Source: DATFDN01 sp035685165
GTDB taxonomy: Bacteria > Pseudomonadota > Alphaproteobacteria > Acetobacterales > Acetobacteraceae
Assembly: GCA_035685165.1 (NCBI GenBank)
Contig: DASRBI010000009.1
Location: 1-64,000 of the forward strand
Reading direction: 5' to 3'
DNA: 64,000 bases
The first letter of the stretch is position 1. Each line of letters starts with the position of its first letter. Positions 50,678-59,450 of the stretch are shown here, one piece after another. Both the position numbers and the translations under genes were made by a program. Below the pieces are notes generated by a model that was given only the letters and a program-made list of their open reading frames with translations, had not been told where the DNA came from and made no database searches.

Positions 50678-51066
50678 GTGACCGAAGCCGCCGGAATCCC
50701 CGAGATCGCGGAGGCCGGCCTGTTCGACGGCCGCGATTACCTGTCGCAAGCGCTTCAATCCGATGCCGCCCGGCTCGAGCCCTTGCGGCATTTCATCTCC
50801 GCGGGCGCTGCCGTGGGCCTGCGGCTCAACCCGTTCTTCGATCCGGCCTGGTACCGGCCGCACACCGGCGGGCGCCGGGACTGCGCGCACTCGCCCATTT
50901 CCTCGCTCACGCCGACACAGGTCTCGTGCTTCCGTGCGCGGAGGCCCTCGCCTGGGTTTTCCGCGGCATGTCCGCCGCCACGCCCTTGCTGAGCCCGGCG
51001 GACGACATGGACTGCACATGCGACCTTATCGAACGATCCGGTCTCGTCAGCGCGCTCCGGCGCTAG
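50678..51066 (+). pseudogene. Frameshifted FDxxYL-repeat glycan-enzyme accessory domain
   Basis: A GTG at 50678 opens a frame reading AEAGLFDGRDYLSQALQ, LEPLRHFISAGAAVGLRLNP and FFDPAWYRP, the repeat found N-terminal to many glycosyltransferases. It then loses sense near 50865-50885. A second frame continues PGLRALAHFLAHADTGLVLP, CAEALAWVFRGMSAATPLL and ends at TAG 51066. A single-base deletion explains the switch. A sequencing error would make it intact. Confidence 0.65.
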
Positions 51067-51307
51067 GCGCCTTCGCCGCATTAGCCACCGAAGCAGCGGC
51101 GGCCGTTTCCAGATCCCGCGCCGCCTTCTCGGCCGCATCGGCGAGGCCGCGATTTTCCGGCCAGATGATACCGGCGAGGCCGCCGACCAGCAGCAGTACC
51201 GCCTGCTGCCAAGTGATCGCATTGGACGCGACGCCGCTCAGCGCGGCAAGGATGGTGGCGAACCCGCCGCCGGTCGTGACCTGCCTGATCCATGTGCTTG
51301 CATTCAT
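51047..51307 (-). CDS. Holin-like small membrane protein
   Basis: An 86-residue protein starting MNASTWIRQVTTGGGFATIL. One or two hydrophobic helices (about residues 15-28 and 34-46) are followed by an Ala-rich charged tail. This resembles small phage holin-type proteins at the end of tail operons. It closes the prophage module, its end overlapping the pseudogene above by 20 bases. Holin activity is inferred from size, topology and location. Confidence 0.55.
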   Translation of the reverse strand: MNASTWIRQVTTGGGFATILAALSGVASNAITWQQAVLLLVGGLAGIIWPENRGLADAAEKAARDLETAAAASVANAAKAPSAGAR

Positions 51308-51360
51308 GTCTTCTGCTCCAAGTTGGCGCGGAGAATCGCCCCGCTCTTCCATAATCACTC

Positions 51361-51398
51361 GTCATTGCGAGGGCCGCTCGCGCGGCGCGCGCAATGAC
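51361..51398. repeat. Short copy of the GTCATTGCGAG inverted repeat
   Basis: GTCATTGCGAG at 51361-51371 and CGCGCAATGAC at 51388-51398 form a near-perfect hairpin, matching the outer arms of the long element at 31843. Its middle is deleted compared with that copy. It sits between the two small membrane proteins of the prophage end. Confidence 0.7.
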
Positions 51399-51447
51399 GT
51401 ATTGGGGGAAATCGGCAATTGTTGCGCTCGGTAGCGATTGCCCGCTT

Positions 51448-51786
51448 TCACCGATGCAGGCTGATCATCGCGCCCCAGCCATAGGCGACCAGCGCCAGCA
51501 GGGCGGCGGTCAACATGTTCTTCCAAAACGACCAGTCATCGCGGCTGACGAAGCGGTCGGTGATCTCCGCCAGGCTGACGCGGAAGGCCTCCGCCTGGTT
51601 GGCAAGCGCCAGATTGAACCGCTCCGACACCAGCCGCAGATTCTCATCGAGCTCGCTGTCGCGACTCGCAAGTCGATCGAGCGCGGCCACGACATAACGC
51701 ATCTGCTCCTCGAGCCGCGCAAGGCGCTCGACTACCTCGTCGGCCACAGCAAGAAACCGACTCTCTTGACCCAATCCGTCGCGCAT
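51448..51786 (-). CDS. Coiled-coil protein with C-terminal membrane span
   Basis: A 112-residue protein. VADEVVERLARLEEQMRYVV and later heptads form a coiled coil (about residues 12-75). The end, KNMLTAALLALVAYGWGAMI, is a membrane helix. TTAGGACG before the ATG at 51786 is a modest ribosome site; the ATG at 51825 is an alternative. Position between the holin-like protein and the fibres suggests a phage lysis or tail accessory. Function is unknown. Confidence 0.55.
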   Translation of the reverse strand: MRDGLGQESRFLAVADEVVERLARLEEQMRYVVAALDRLASRDSELDENLRLVSERFNLALANQAEAFRVSLAEITDRFVSRDDWSFWKNMLTAALLALVAYGWGAMISLHR

Positions 51787-51895
51787 ATAGATCGTCCTAA
51801 GCGATATGTTCCGCAGAATACTCATCCAAAGATACTCTACGTCCTCGCGCGCCCAGGACGCCTGACCCGCCGTCGGTCACATCCGTAATCGTCGG

Positions 51896-54052
51896 CTAAT
51901 CCGGCGAGTCGCTGAGCGGGATCGGCGTCGTGGTGGCGGCAAGCGGGAAGTCGATGTCCCAGGACGAACCAAGGTCGGCGCCGATGTCCCAGCCGGCCGG
52001 CTTGGGAAGCAGGGAAAAATTGTCGGTGACAGCGTTGCCCCTTCTCATGTCGGCCGTGTAGCCGGGCAGCCCTGCCGGGCTGTACGATCCGTACGGATAA
52101 AACAGTAGGCAGGATGGCGAAGGGTTCACGAGCGGCTGCGCCAGGGTGATCTGCAAGTGCGTCGGATCGACGCGCGCGCAGGCAGTCGCTGGCACGAGCA
52201 CGCCGGGCGAGGCCACCGAGCCGCCATCCATGACAAGGAACCCCGCCCCGTTCGTCGCCTGAAGCCGTACTCGCAAATCGTTGCCGGCATCGTGCCGCAC
52301 CGTCAGGATGACCGTGGTGGCATTCTGCTTGTAGGCGTGAACGATCGCGGGGCCGCCGACCGAAGGCAGCCCGGCCGGCATCTGCGTGAGGCTATCCGCT
52401 CGCCCTGCGAGAGCGAGCGCCTTCGCGACCACCGGCGCGGCCCGCATGGCGAACGTCGTCAGGTCGGGCAGATCCCGGTGTTCGCTGTCCCCGCCGGACT
52501 GAATGCCGGTCGCAGGATCGTAGCTCAGGCTGCCATTGTTCAGGTTGTTGCTGTCCGCGGTCATTGGATTGCCCATGACCACATTCAAGGTCGGGTCGGC
52601 GCAAAGGGAGGCCACGACCTCGCGATGCATCTGAATCCCGTCGGTATTGCCGAACGGGATCGCATTCCACCAGATCACCGGCAGACTGGCCGGCGTGGAC
52701 CCCGGAAACATCGCGCGGAAAAGCTCGATCCAGCGCCGCGCCGCACTCGCGAACCGGCTCTTGTCGCCGTACGCGCGGTAGCTGTCCGTCTCGCTCCACC
52801 ACAGCACCAGCGCGCCGACGTCGGCGAGATCCTCCGCCGGGAGTGACTGCACCCAATCCGCGACCTCCCGCCCCATGGCGCCGAGACCCCATCCCGACGG
52901 GTCCGAGCCATCCAGCGGATCGGCGAGGAATGTGCCCGGATAGGCCGGGTTCGCGGTCTCGGGGTAGTAGTAGATGCCCATTCCCGGCACCATCGTTCCC
53001 GAGCCACCGTTCTGGGTTTGCGAGACGCGGCTGTAGGCGATGGCGCCGAGATGCCAAGCAACGCCTTCAGCGAGCGTCAGATCGGCGCCGGCGGCAACGA
53101 CGGCATTGGCCGCGTTGCTTTGACCGTTGAACATGAGCGCGACGCCCTTGCGCGGCCCGAGCCACCAACGCCCAAAATAGAGGCCGAGCTCGGCCACCTC
53201 CGCGTCCGTCAGCGCCCGTTCCCATGATGCGAACTCATGAAACCAGCACTGCCCGCCACCGGTTGTGTAGCCGTTGCCGCTATGGAACAGCAGCAGCGGG
53301 TTCGACCCGGTCCCGGCGATCGGGTTCGGCACCGACTGCGCGAGCTTCGTGCTGTCCACCCACGCATCCACGCCTTGGCCAGGCGTGTTTCGCAGCACGA
53401 GGAAATGTGTGTGCCGACGGCTCAAACCGGCCGCCAGGGTCGCCGGGTTCGCGGCGCCGGGAAACAAGGTGACAGCACCCGCACCCGCCGAACCGTCCGC
53501 CGCGGCGACCGGCGTAGCGCCACTATACAGCAGCGCGTTGGGCGAGCCGTCCGGAGAAAAAGGGTTCTGCTTCCAGTTCGGCCGCGACCACACCAGCGCG
53601 CGGGTCCAAGCCGCCGCGGCGCCCATTGGCACGTTCGGGATTTGAAACCCGAGATTATAGTCGAGCGTCGGATAATAGGGGCCGGTCTTGAGATCGAGGC
53701 CGCATCCGCCCAGCAGGCCGGAGATGCGCGGGGTCGCAACCGGCAGATCTCCGCTGGTCGATCCATAGCGATAGGGCAGCGCGGGCCGGCCGCCCCCCGA
53801 TCGGTCGATGATGCTCGCGCTTGCAAGCCCCCATCCGATCAGGGGGTTTCCCTGTGCGTCGGCCATTCCCGCGTAGCCGGATGCATCCCACCAACCGGAG
53901 AGGCCTGGGATGGACGCGGGCGACGCGATCGCGGACGTGCCGGCATGGCCGCTCCCACTGGTTCCGGTCGCGCTCGGCAGCGAATGCCACAGAACCGTCT
54001 GCTGATTGCCGCGCAGCATGGCGCGCAACGGGGCGACGAAGGCGACGGTCAT
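51896..54052 (-). CDS. Phage tail fibre with LamG-like and SGNH esterase-like domains
   Basis: A 718-residue protein starting MTVAFVAPLRAML. Residues about 50-270 look like a concanavalin/LamG-type jelly roll (PGLSGWWDASG, FHEFASWERALTDAEVAEL). From about 300, LMFNGQSNAAN is the GQSN nucleophile block of SGNH/sialate-O-acetylesterase enzymes, and DSEHRDLPD near the end may give the catalytic Asp-His. It is probably a receptor-processing fibre that deacetylates surface glycans. The frame is open far upstream, but that is a shadow of the next gene. Confidence 0.78.
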   Translation of the reverse strand: MTVAFVAPLRAMLRGNQQTVLWHSLPSATGTSGSGHAGTSAIASPASIPGLSGWWDASGYAGMADAQGNPLIGWGLASASIIDRSGGGRPALPYRYGSTSGDLPVATPRISGLLGGCGLDLKTGPYYPTLDYNLGFQIPNVPMGAAAAWTRALVWSRPNWKQNPFSPDGSPNALLYSGATPVAAADGSAGAGAVTLFPGAANPATLAAGLSRRHTHFLVLRNTPGQGVDAWVDSTKLAQSVPNPIAGTGSNPLLLFHSGNGYTTGGGQCWFHEFASWERALTDAEVAELGLYFGRWWLGPRKGVALMFNGQSNAANAVVAAGADLTLAEGVAWHLGAIAYSRVSQTQNGGSGTMVPGMGIYYYPETANPAYPGTFLADPLDGSDPSGWGLGAMGREVADWVQSLPAEDLADVGALVLWWSETDSYRAYGDKSRFASAARRWIELFRAMFPGSTPASLPVIWWNAIPFGNTDGIQMHREVVASLCADPTLNVVMGNPMTADSNNLNNGSLSYDPATGIQSGGDSEHRDLPDLTTFAMRAAPVVAKALALAGRADSLTQMPAGLPSVGGPAIVHAYKQNATTVILTVRHDAGNDLRVRLQATNGAGFLVMDGGSVASPGVLVPATACARVDPTHLQITLAQPLVNPSPSCLLFYPYGSYSPAGLPGYTADMRRGNAVTDNFSLLPKPAGWDIGADLGSSWDIDFPLAATTTPIPLSDSPD

Positions 54053-54099
54053 CGGCAAGGTCTCTTTCGGCGGTGGGCGGCGGGGCGGAGCGCGATGGC

Positions 54100-55824
54100 T
54101 CAGCTGACGGTAATGGGGGTCGCATAAACCGTCGGCATGCTGCCGTCGGTCCCCTCGCACCACATGTAATAGGTGCCCGCCGTCGTCGGCACCGCGACAT
54201 AGGCGCCCCACAAATCGGTGTTGACGTGGGTGGCCGCGGTCCAGGCGGAGGGAGCGGTCGCCGACGACGTCGACAGCCCGAATTGCACCGCCGCCGTCGA
54301 CGGCGCGACATGCACATTCACGCCGATGGCGCCGTTTCCTACGGAATACTGCGTGCCGGGCGGGACGTTCCAGGTGATCGATGTCACCGAACCGCTCGCC
54401 GCGAGCGTGGTCGCGCTGGCCGGTGTCGAAGGTGCGCTCGAGCCGCCGGCATTGGTTGCAATCACCTCGAACGAATAGGCCGTGGACGGCGAAAGTCCGG
54501 TGACGGTGATCGAGGTGCCGGTCACGCCGGTGGCGAAAATGCTCCAGCCGCCGCTGCCGGAGCCGGAAAATTGCACCGTATAACTCGTCGCGGCGCCGCC
54601 GCTTGTTGGTGGGGACCAACTGAGCTGCACGCTGCTCGCGGTCGCGCCCGACGCGGCCAGGTTCTGGGGCGGACCGGGCGGGTTGGTGGCCGCCGCGGTC
54701 GCGAATGTCGTTTGTGAAGAAGGCCCCGAGGCGCCCGCGCCGTTGAGCGCCGCAACCGTCACCGTATAGGAGGTGCCCGCCGCGAGACTCGTCAGGACCG
54801 AGGTCGTGGTTCCCGCAGGTACGCTCAGCGAAACGGACGCGCCACCGCTCGCGGCCGCGTATTGCACAAGATAGCTCGCCGCCGCACCGCCGGTGGTCGG
54901 CGCCGTCCAGCTTACGGTCGCGCCGGAGGCGGTAATCGCGCTGACAGTGAGCCCACCGACCGAGCCCGGCGCGGACGTTCCAGCGCCGGCGCTCCCCGCC
55001 GCCCCGGCAACCGCGGCAAAGACCGCATTGCCCTGGGAGTAGGAAACGGCGCGGATGGATGCGAACTGGTTGGGACCGAGCGCGGTCTGACCGGACGAAA
55101 CGATGAACCCCGTGCCGAACGTCACCTGGCCGCTGCTGAGGTTGAGAACCTCGCACGCAAAACCGCTTCCCATGGTCGCGAAGGCCGGCGAGAGCGTGAG
55201 CGGGCTGCTGCACACGAGGATGCGGCCGTTATGGACCGAGGCGTCGAGTGTCGTATTGGTCGAAAGTTCCAGCACCGGCGGCTTGTAGCCGGCCATGTGT
55301 GCCGCGGCCCATGCCCATACCGCGCCGAAAGTCTGGCGCACCATGGTGCTGCTGCCCTGCCCGACCCAAAGCGAGTCGGTGTCGGAGGCCGGGCCAGCCG
55401 GGGAGGCCTCGTCGATCGTCTCCCCATCGAGCAGATTGCTCAGGCTGATGGCCGCGTTCGTGCCGTTCTGGCTGACCGCGATCAGATCGGACGCGGCAAG
55501 CGACGAGACGACGGGCAGCGCGGCAACCGCCGCCGATCCGCTGCCCGCGCCACCGACCCCGAGCACGGAGCGAAGCGTGCTTACGTCGGCGATCAGGGTT
55601 CCGCTCTCCAGCACGAGACCAGCGCCGACATCGATCGGCTCGGGGCCGCCGGGCCCGAGGCTGATGCGTCCGAGCAGCGAGCCGGTCGGGGCGAGGATGG
55701 CGGGCTGCGTGCCGGCCAGAAGCTCTCCGGTGGTCGTCGTGACCAGCGAGCCAGACTGACTGATCGGCACCAGGTCGGCGGCCGTCACCGCCCCAGTGCG
55801 TGGAAGCTGCTGAATTGTTGGCAT
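54100..55824 (-). CDS. Phage tail fibre with two fibronectin type III domains
   Basis: A 574-residue protein starting MPTIQQLPRTGAVTAADLVP. The N-terminal ~80 residues are homologous to the next gene upstream. Two FnIII modules lie at about 287-379 (PGSVGGLTVSAITASGATVS) and 380-476 (PPQNLAASGATASSVQLSWS). An Ig-like Thr/Ala-rich end follows. The middle resembles the trunk of a fibre. FnIII domains are common in phage surface proteins binding glycans. Confidence 0.8.
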   Translation of the reverse strand: MPTIQQLPRTGAVTAADLVPISQSGSLVTTTTGELLAGTQPAILAPTGSLLGRISLGPGGPEPIDVGAGLVLESGTLIADVSTLRSVLGVGGAGSGSAAVAALPVVSSLAASDLIAVSQNGTNAAISLSNLLDGETIDEASPAGPASDTDSLWVGQGSSTMVRQTFGAVWAWAAAHMAGYKPPVLELSTNTTLDASVHNGRILVCSSPLTLSPAFATMGSGFACEVLNLSSGQVTFGTGFIVSSGQTALGPNQFASIRAVSYSQGNAVFAAVAGAAGSAGAGTSAPGSVGGLTVSAITASGATVSWTAPTTGGAAASYLVQYAAASGGASVSLSVPAGTTTSVLTSLAAGTSYTVTVAALNGAGASGPSSQTTFATAAATNPPGPPQNLAASGATASSVQLSWSPPTSGGAATSYTVQFSGSGSGGWSIFATGVTGTSITVTGLSPSTAYSFEVIATNAGGSSAPSTPASATTLAASGSVTSITWNVPPGTQYSVGNGAIGVNVHVAPSTAAVQFGLSTSSATAPSAWTAATHVNTDLWGAYVAVPTTAGTYYMWCEGTDGSMPTVYATPITVS

Positions 55825-55846
55825 TACAACCTTTTGTGTTTCGGGT

Positions 55847-56659
55847 TCACGCCTGCACGACCGTTCCGCTCGCCGCAGATATCCACTGGCCGCCGCCCGT
55901 GCCCCACACCAGCACACCCGAGCCGGCGCCGGGTGGTTCGCCGTTCTTCCGCCCATCGCTCGCATAGGCGAGCGCGCCGGGCGTCGCGGACGGGAGGGCG
56001 GCCACGCGGTAGCTCGGCAACGCCAAGGTGCCGCCGGCGACCGTTACGCCGGCCTCAGCGGTGAGCGGGCCGATTATCGTCGCGCTGGCAGCCACCACGC
56101 TGCCGCTGCTTCCGATGGTCGCGGCGAGCAGCGGGCCGGCAACCGTGACCGCACCCGAGGCTTCAATCCCGGCACAGGCAATCGTGCCGCCCGCCGCCGT
56201 GACGACCGTCGATGCCCAGCTCGCCAGCACCTGCGGGGCGGCTGTTCCGGACGGAACGATAGTCGCGCCGGAGATATCGAAGCCAGGAACCGCGGTGATG
56301 CCCGCGACGAATTCCGAGAAAGGAACCGCCGTGCTGGTGCCTTGCTGCGACAGCGCGACCAGGTCAGCCGGCGCCGGCACAGTCCCAGCCGGAAGTGCAG
56401 CGATCACGAAAGGCGCGGCAAGCGCGGCGAGCGTGCCCGCATTGAGACTGAGATTGGCGCCGACCTGGACGGTTTCGACCCCTCCCGTCCCGCTGCTGCT
56501 CCTGCCGAGAACGCTCCCTTGCGGCAGCACGAGCTGCGGCTGCAATCCCGAAACCAACTGGGCGCGCGTCACGCTGCGCGTGATGCCGGACTGCTCGGCG
56601 ACGAGAAGATCCGTGTCGGACGCCGCGGTCGCGGGAGCAAGCTGATCGATGGTTGGCAT
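55847..56659 (-). CDS. Phage tail fibre-like protein
   Basis: A 270-residue protein starting MPTIDQLAPATAASDTDLLV. Its first ~80 residues parallel the 574-residue fibre (MPTI-QL, LVSGLQPQLVLPQGSVLGR against LLAGTQPAILAPTGSLLGR). The rest is an Ala/Gly/Thr-rich beta-repeat trunk with a C-terminal WGTGGGQWISAASG motif seen in fibre tips. It lies 17 bases after the adaptor gene. Confidence 0.75.
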   Translation of the reverse strand: MPTIDQLAPATAASDTDLLVAEQSGITRSVTRAQLVSGLQPQLVLPQGSVLGRSSSGTGGVETVQVGANLSLNAGTLAALAAPFVIAALPAGTVPAPADLVALSQQGTSTAVPFSEFVAGITAVPGFDISGATIVPSGTAAPQVLASWASTVVTAAGGTIACAGIEASGAVTVAGPLLAATIGSSGSVVAASATIIGPLTAEAGVTVAGGTLALPSYRVAALPSATPGALAYASDGRKNGEPPGAGSGVLVWGTGGGQWISAASGTVVQA

Positions 56660-56675
56660 GGCTCGTCCCCGGCGT

Positions 56676-57155
56676 TCAAGAGGTCACGATCGGATTGCCG
56701 TTCTGGTCGGTGATGACGGCACCGGTGCCCGTCACGATCGCCGTTGCCGGTATCGCGTTCTGCGACAGCGACAGCACCGGCAACAGCACGCTGCGCTGCA
56801 CCGTGCGTCCCGTTTTGGTGGTGACGGCAACCGTCACCGTGTAGACGGTCCCGGCCTGACCCTCGGAAAACCACATCACCGCGACACAGCCATCGAGAAA
56901 CACGTTCCCGAGAAGCAGATCGCCGGGACCGTCGGGCGATACGGTGACATTGATGCTGGCGATGGCATCACCGTCATTGCCCACCACCGCTGGCGTGATG
57001 TCGAACTCATAATCGAGGTTATCGGACGGATCCTTGGTCGCCCAGTTCAAGAACGGTGGCGCCACCGCGTTCGAGCCCCGCGGAACGGGCACGAAGGAAT
57101 CGATCGTCACGCGCCGCGCCCGGCTCGGCCTCCAGACGAAATTGGTTGCGCTCAT
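56676..57155 (-). CDS. Phage fibre-tail adaptor-like protein
   Basis: A 159-residue protein starting MSATNFVWRPSRARRVTI. It has an immunoglobulin-like beta composition (YEFDITPAVVGNDGDAIASI, VYTVTVAVTTKTGRTVQRSV) and resembles small adaptors joining fibres to tails. Position between the Gly-rich fibre and the trunk fibres supports this. The precise function is inferred. Confidence 0.65.
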   Translation of the reverse strand: MSATNFVWRPSRARRVTIDSFVPVPRGSNAVAPPFLNWATKDPSDNLDYEFDITPAVVGNDGDAIASINVTVSPDGPGDLLLGNVFLDGCVAVMWFSEGQAGTVYTVTVAVTTKTGRTVQRSVLLPVLSLSQNAIPATAIVTGTGAVITDQNGNPIVTS

Positions 57156-57172
57156 CGTCTACTCCTCATCGG

Positions 57173-58447
57173 CTACCAGCGGATGACGACCAGGCCGGCG
57201 GCGCCGGCGCCGCCGTTGTACGGCGTGTTGCCACTCGGCCCGGTGCCGGCACCGGAGGCACCGCCGCCTGGAAACAACCCGGCGTTGCCGGTCGTGCCGC
57301 TGGTCTGCATCCCGCCCATCGGTGCGGCGCCGCCCATCCCGCCCACGCCCTGGAACGCAATCTGACCGGCCGAACCGATCAGATTCACATCGCCCCCCGA
57401 TCCCGCCCCCGCCGGAGTTGCGCCATTCTGCGGATTGGACGCGGTCGCGGTGGCATTGAGCTGGCCGCCGGTCGCGCTGACGAACACGGTCCCGGAACTC
57501 TGGTCGGCGAGCGACGAGGTTCCGCCCGCCGTCGGCAGCACCGTGCCGCCCACCAAGCCCGCTTGCCCGCCCGCGCCGACGGTGACCGAGAGCACCTGGC
57601 CGGGGCTCAGCCCGACGATGCGCTTCCTGGCATAGCCGCCGCCCGATCCGCCGCCGCTCGCTACCGTGCTTGTGGAGGCAAATGAGCCGGAGCCGCCGCC
57701 CCAGACCTCCGCCTCGATCCTGGTCACGCCGGCGGGGACGGTGAACGCACCCGAGCTCTGGAACACCCTGACGCCGCCGCCAAATCCCGGCGACAGCGTG
57801 GGCAGTTTCCACGGCACGAACGGCGCCGATGCAAGCGTCGTGATGTTGGCCGCGGAAACCGAGGTCTGACCATACGCGACCGTGATCTGGTAAAGGCCGA
57901 TCCAACCATTATCTGCCGGCGGCGTGACCTGCGAGCCGGTATTCGCCGGCGCGCCGGCCTTGATCTCCAGCGCCACCAGCTGCTGGCGCAGCGTGTTTTG
58001 CGCCGTGCCCGAATTTTGCGGTCCGCTGAATGCCAAGGCGGGATTCGCCGCGTTGTAGTACGGCAAGACCACCGGCTCGGCATCAACCTCGTTGAACGAC
58101 GCCTGAATGAGGTAATTGACCGACTGGCCGGCGCTCGTTGGCGCTGGTGTATTGAAACTGGTGGTACCGAGGATGATGCCCATCTTGACGAGCGGCGAGG
58201 TGGTGTCCGCCGCGAGCGACCCGTAGTTGCCTGGGTCCACCACCGTGAACTGCGTGATGCTCCCTGGCCCCACGGTCACGGCGAGCGATGGCGGATTGGT
58301 CGGCGAGCAGGCCAGCCCATCGACGATGGGCGCCGAGCCGAACACCGCCTGCGCCAGATAGCCCAGCGCGATCATCGCATTCTTGTTGGTGGAAAGAAGG
58401 TCGGTATCGAGGGGAATGCTGGCCGGATAAACAATCACACAATCCAT
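57173..58447 (-). CDS. Glycine-rich phage receptor-binding fibre
   Basis: A 424-residue protein. The first ~220 residues include IPLDTDLLSTNKNAMIALGY and a beta-rich trunk. From about residue 225 it becomes Gly-rich (VWGGGSGSFAST, GGGSGGGYARKRIVG, GAGGQAG) and ends GAGAAGLVVIRW. The Gly-rich tip with a hydrophobic end is the hallmark of polyglycine-II sandwich adhesins on tailed phages. Hypervariable loops between Gly runs would set host range. Confidence 0.8.
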   Translation of the reverse strand: MDCVIVYPASIPLDTDLLSTNKNAMIALGYLAQAVFGSAPIVDGLACSPTNPPSLAVTVGPGSITQFTVVDPGNYGSLAADTTSPLVKMGIILGTTSFNTPAPTSAGQSVNYLIQASFNEVDAEPVVLPYYNAANPALAFSGPQNSGTAQNTLRQQLVALEIKAGAPANTGSQVTPPADNGWIGLYQITVAYGQTSVSAANITTLASAPFVPWKLPTLSPGFGGGVRVFQSSGAFTVPAGVTRIEAEVWGGGSGSFASTSTVASGGGSGGGYARKRIVGLSPGQVLSVTVGAGGQAGLVGGTVLPTAGGTSSLADQSSGTVFVSATGGQLNATATASNPQNGATPAGAGSGGDVNLIGSAGQIAFQGVGGMGGAAPMGGMQTSGTTGNAGLFPGGGASGAGTGPSGNTPYNGGAGAAGLVVIRW

Positions 58448-58460
58448 TGCGGGCTTCTCT

Positions 58461-59132
58461 CTAATTGCTCAAGCGGGTCCAGGCGGTGCAGGCGATGGGA
58501 ATATTTTTGGTGATCTCGGCCATGATCTGCCCGTCCGTCACCTGCCCGGCCGACATATCTAGGCTGGCGTATTCGATGGCGCCGACGCCGTAGCCGCCGG
58601 CGCCCTGCCCCCAGCCCGACACCCCGGGGATGCCGGATTCGGCGGGCCGGAAGGCGACGACGAACGCCTGATACGGATACCGCAAACTGCCCCAGCCCCC
58701 CGCCGCGCCGTAGGCAAGCGCGAACGGCCGCCCGCCGCGAGCCGCGTAGGCGCCGGTGTCGCCGGGCTGGGCAGGCTCGAAAATCCGCGGTGCCCGCCCC
58801 GTGAGGTCGGTGAGTGCGGATTGCAGCGCGGCGCGCGTCGCCCGCGGCCGCAGCAGTTCCCGTCCGATGACCTGCCGCCACTGAGCATCGGTCCTGCCCT
58901 CACGAACGAAGGCGGTGCCGAAGAAATCATAGGCAAACAGGTCGAGCCCCACACCCGATGCCGTGGCTAGCCTCGTTTGACTCTGAACCACCTGGATTTG
59001 CGCGTAGCACCAAGACCAGGCGGCGGCGCAGCCGCTGAGGATGGCATCGAGTACAGGCGTCGTGTCGGGAAACCAGCCGGCGGGAAGGACCGCCTTTATG
59101 CGTCCTAGGATGTCAGGAACGTCGCCCGTCAT
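58461..59132 (-). CDS. Phage tail protein (baseplate wedge gpI-like)
   Basis: A 223-residue protein whose ATG overlaps the stop of the J-gene remnant (TGATG). It shows ILGRIKAVLPAGWFPDTTPVLDAIL near the N-terminus, FFGTAFVREGRTDAQWRQVI and RATRAALQSALTDLTGRAPR, a pattern seen in gpI-like tail proteins that follow baseplate J. The retained coupling shows the junction upstream is not within this gene. Confidence 0.7.
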   Translation of the reverse strand: MTGDVPDILGRIKAVLPAGWFPDTTPVLDAILSGCAAAWSWCYAQIQVVQSQTRLATASGVGLDLFAYDFFGTAFVREGRTDAQWRQVIGRELLRPRATRAALQSALTDLTGRAPRIFEPAQPGDTGAYAARGGRPFALAYGAAGGWGSLRYPYQAFVVAFRPAESGIPGVSGWGQGAGGYGVGAIEYASLDMSAGQVTDGQIMAEITKNIPIACTAWTRLSN

Positions 59133-59395
59133 CAGACGATGCTCACGGATTGTAGCTGGATAACCGAGGACGCCGGCGGCACGAGGTCGGTGCCACTGCC
59201 GTTGATCGAGATACCAGTCGCGTTCTCGACCGTCGGGTCGGCGTCGAGGGCCAGCTGTGCGATGCGCGCGATCGTCAGCGCGTCCCCAATCCCGAGCGAG
59301 CCGACAAAGGCGGTGATGGCATTGGTGACATTCGCAGCCGCCGTCTGGAAGCTGGAGGGCGTGGCGGTCACCAGCGAGAGTTGCACGCTGGCGGG
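59132..59395 (-). pseudogene. Baseplate J protein, C-terminal remnant
   Basis: The open frame reads ASVQLSLVTATPSSFQTAAA, NVTNAITAFVGSLGIGDALT, IARIAQLALDADPTVENATG and PPASSVIQLQSV. This is the C-terminus of Baseplate_J/gp47 proteins (ITAFVGSLGIGD, RIAQLALDADPTVENA). Baseplate J is usually more than 300 residues; only the last ~88 remain. An in-frame stop lies at 59420-59422. A GTG at 59386 could start an 84-residue remnant. Confidence 0.75.
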
Positions 59396-59429
59396 TGTCG
59401 CGACCGAGGGAGAAAGAGGTCACAGCCAT
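59394..59429 (-). pseudogene. Tail tube protein, N-terminal remnant (about 12 codons)
   Basis: An AAGGAG site follows the sheath stop, then an ATG reads MAVTSFSLGRDT, the usual start of a contractile-phage tail tube protein, whose gene normally follows the sheath. After ~12 codons the frame reads nonsense, while the J remnant takes over in another frame. The join marks a deletion. Confidence 0.65.
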
Positions 59430-59450
59430 GAATGGCACTCCTTGCCGTCG

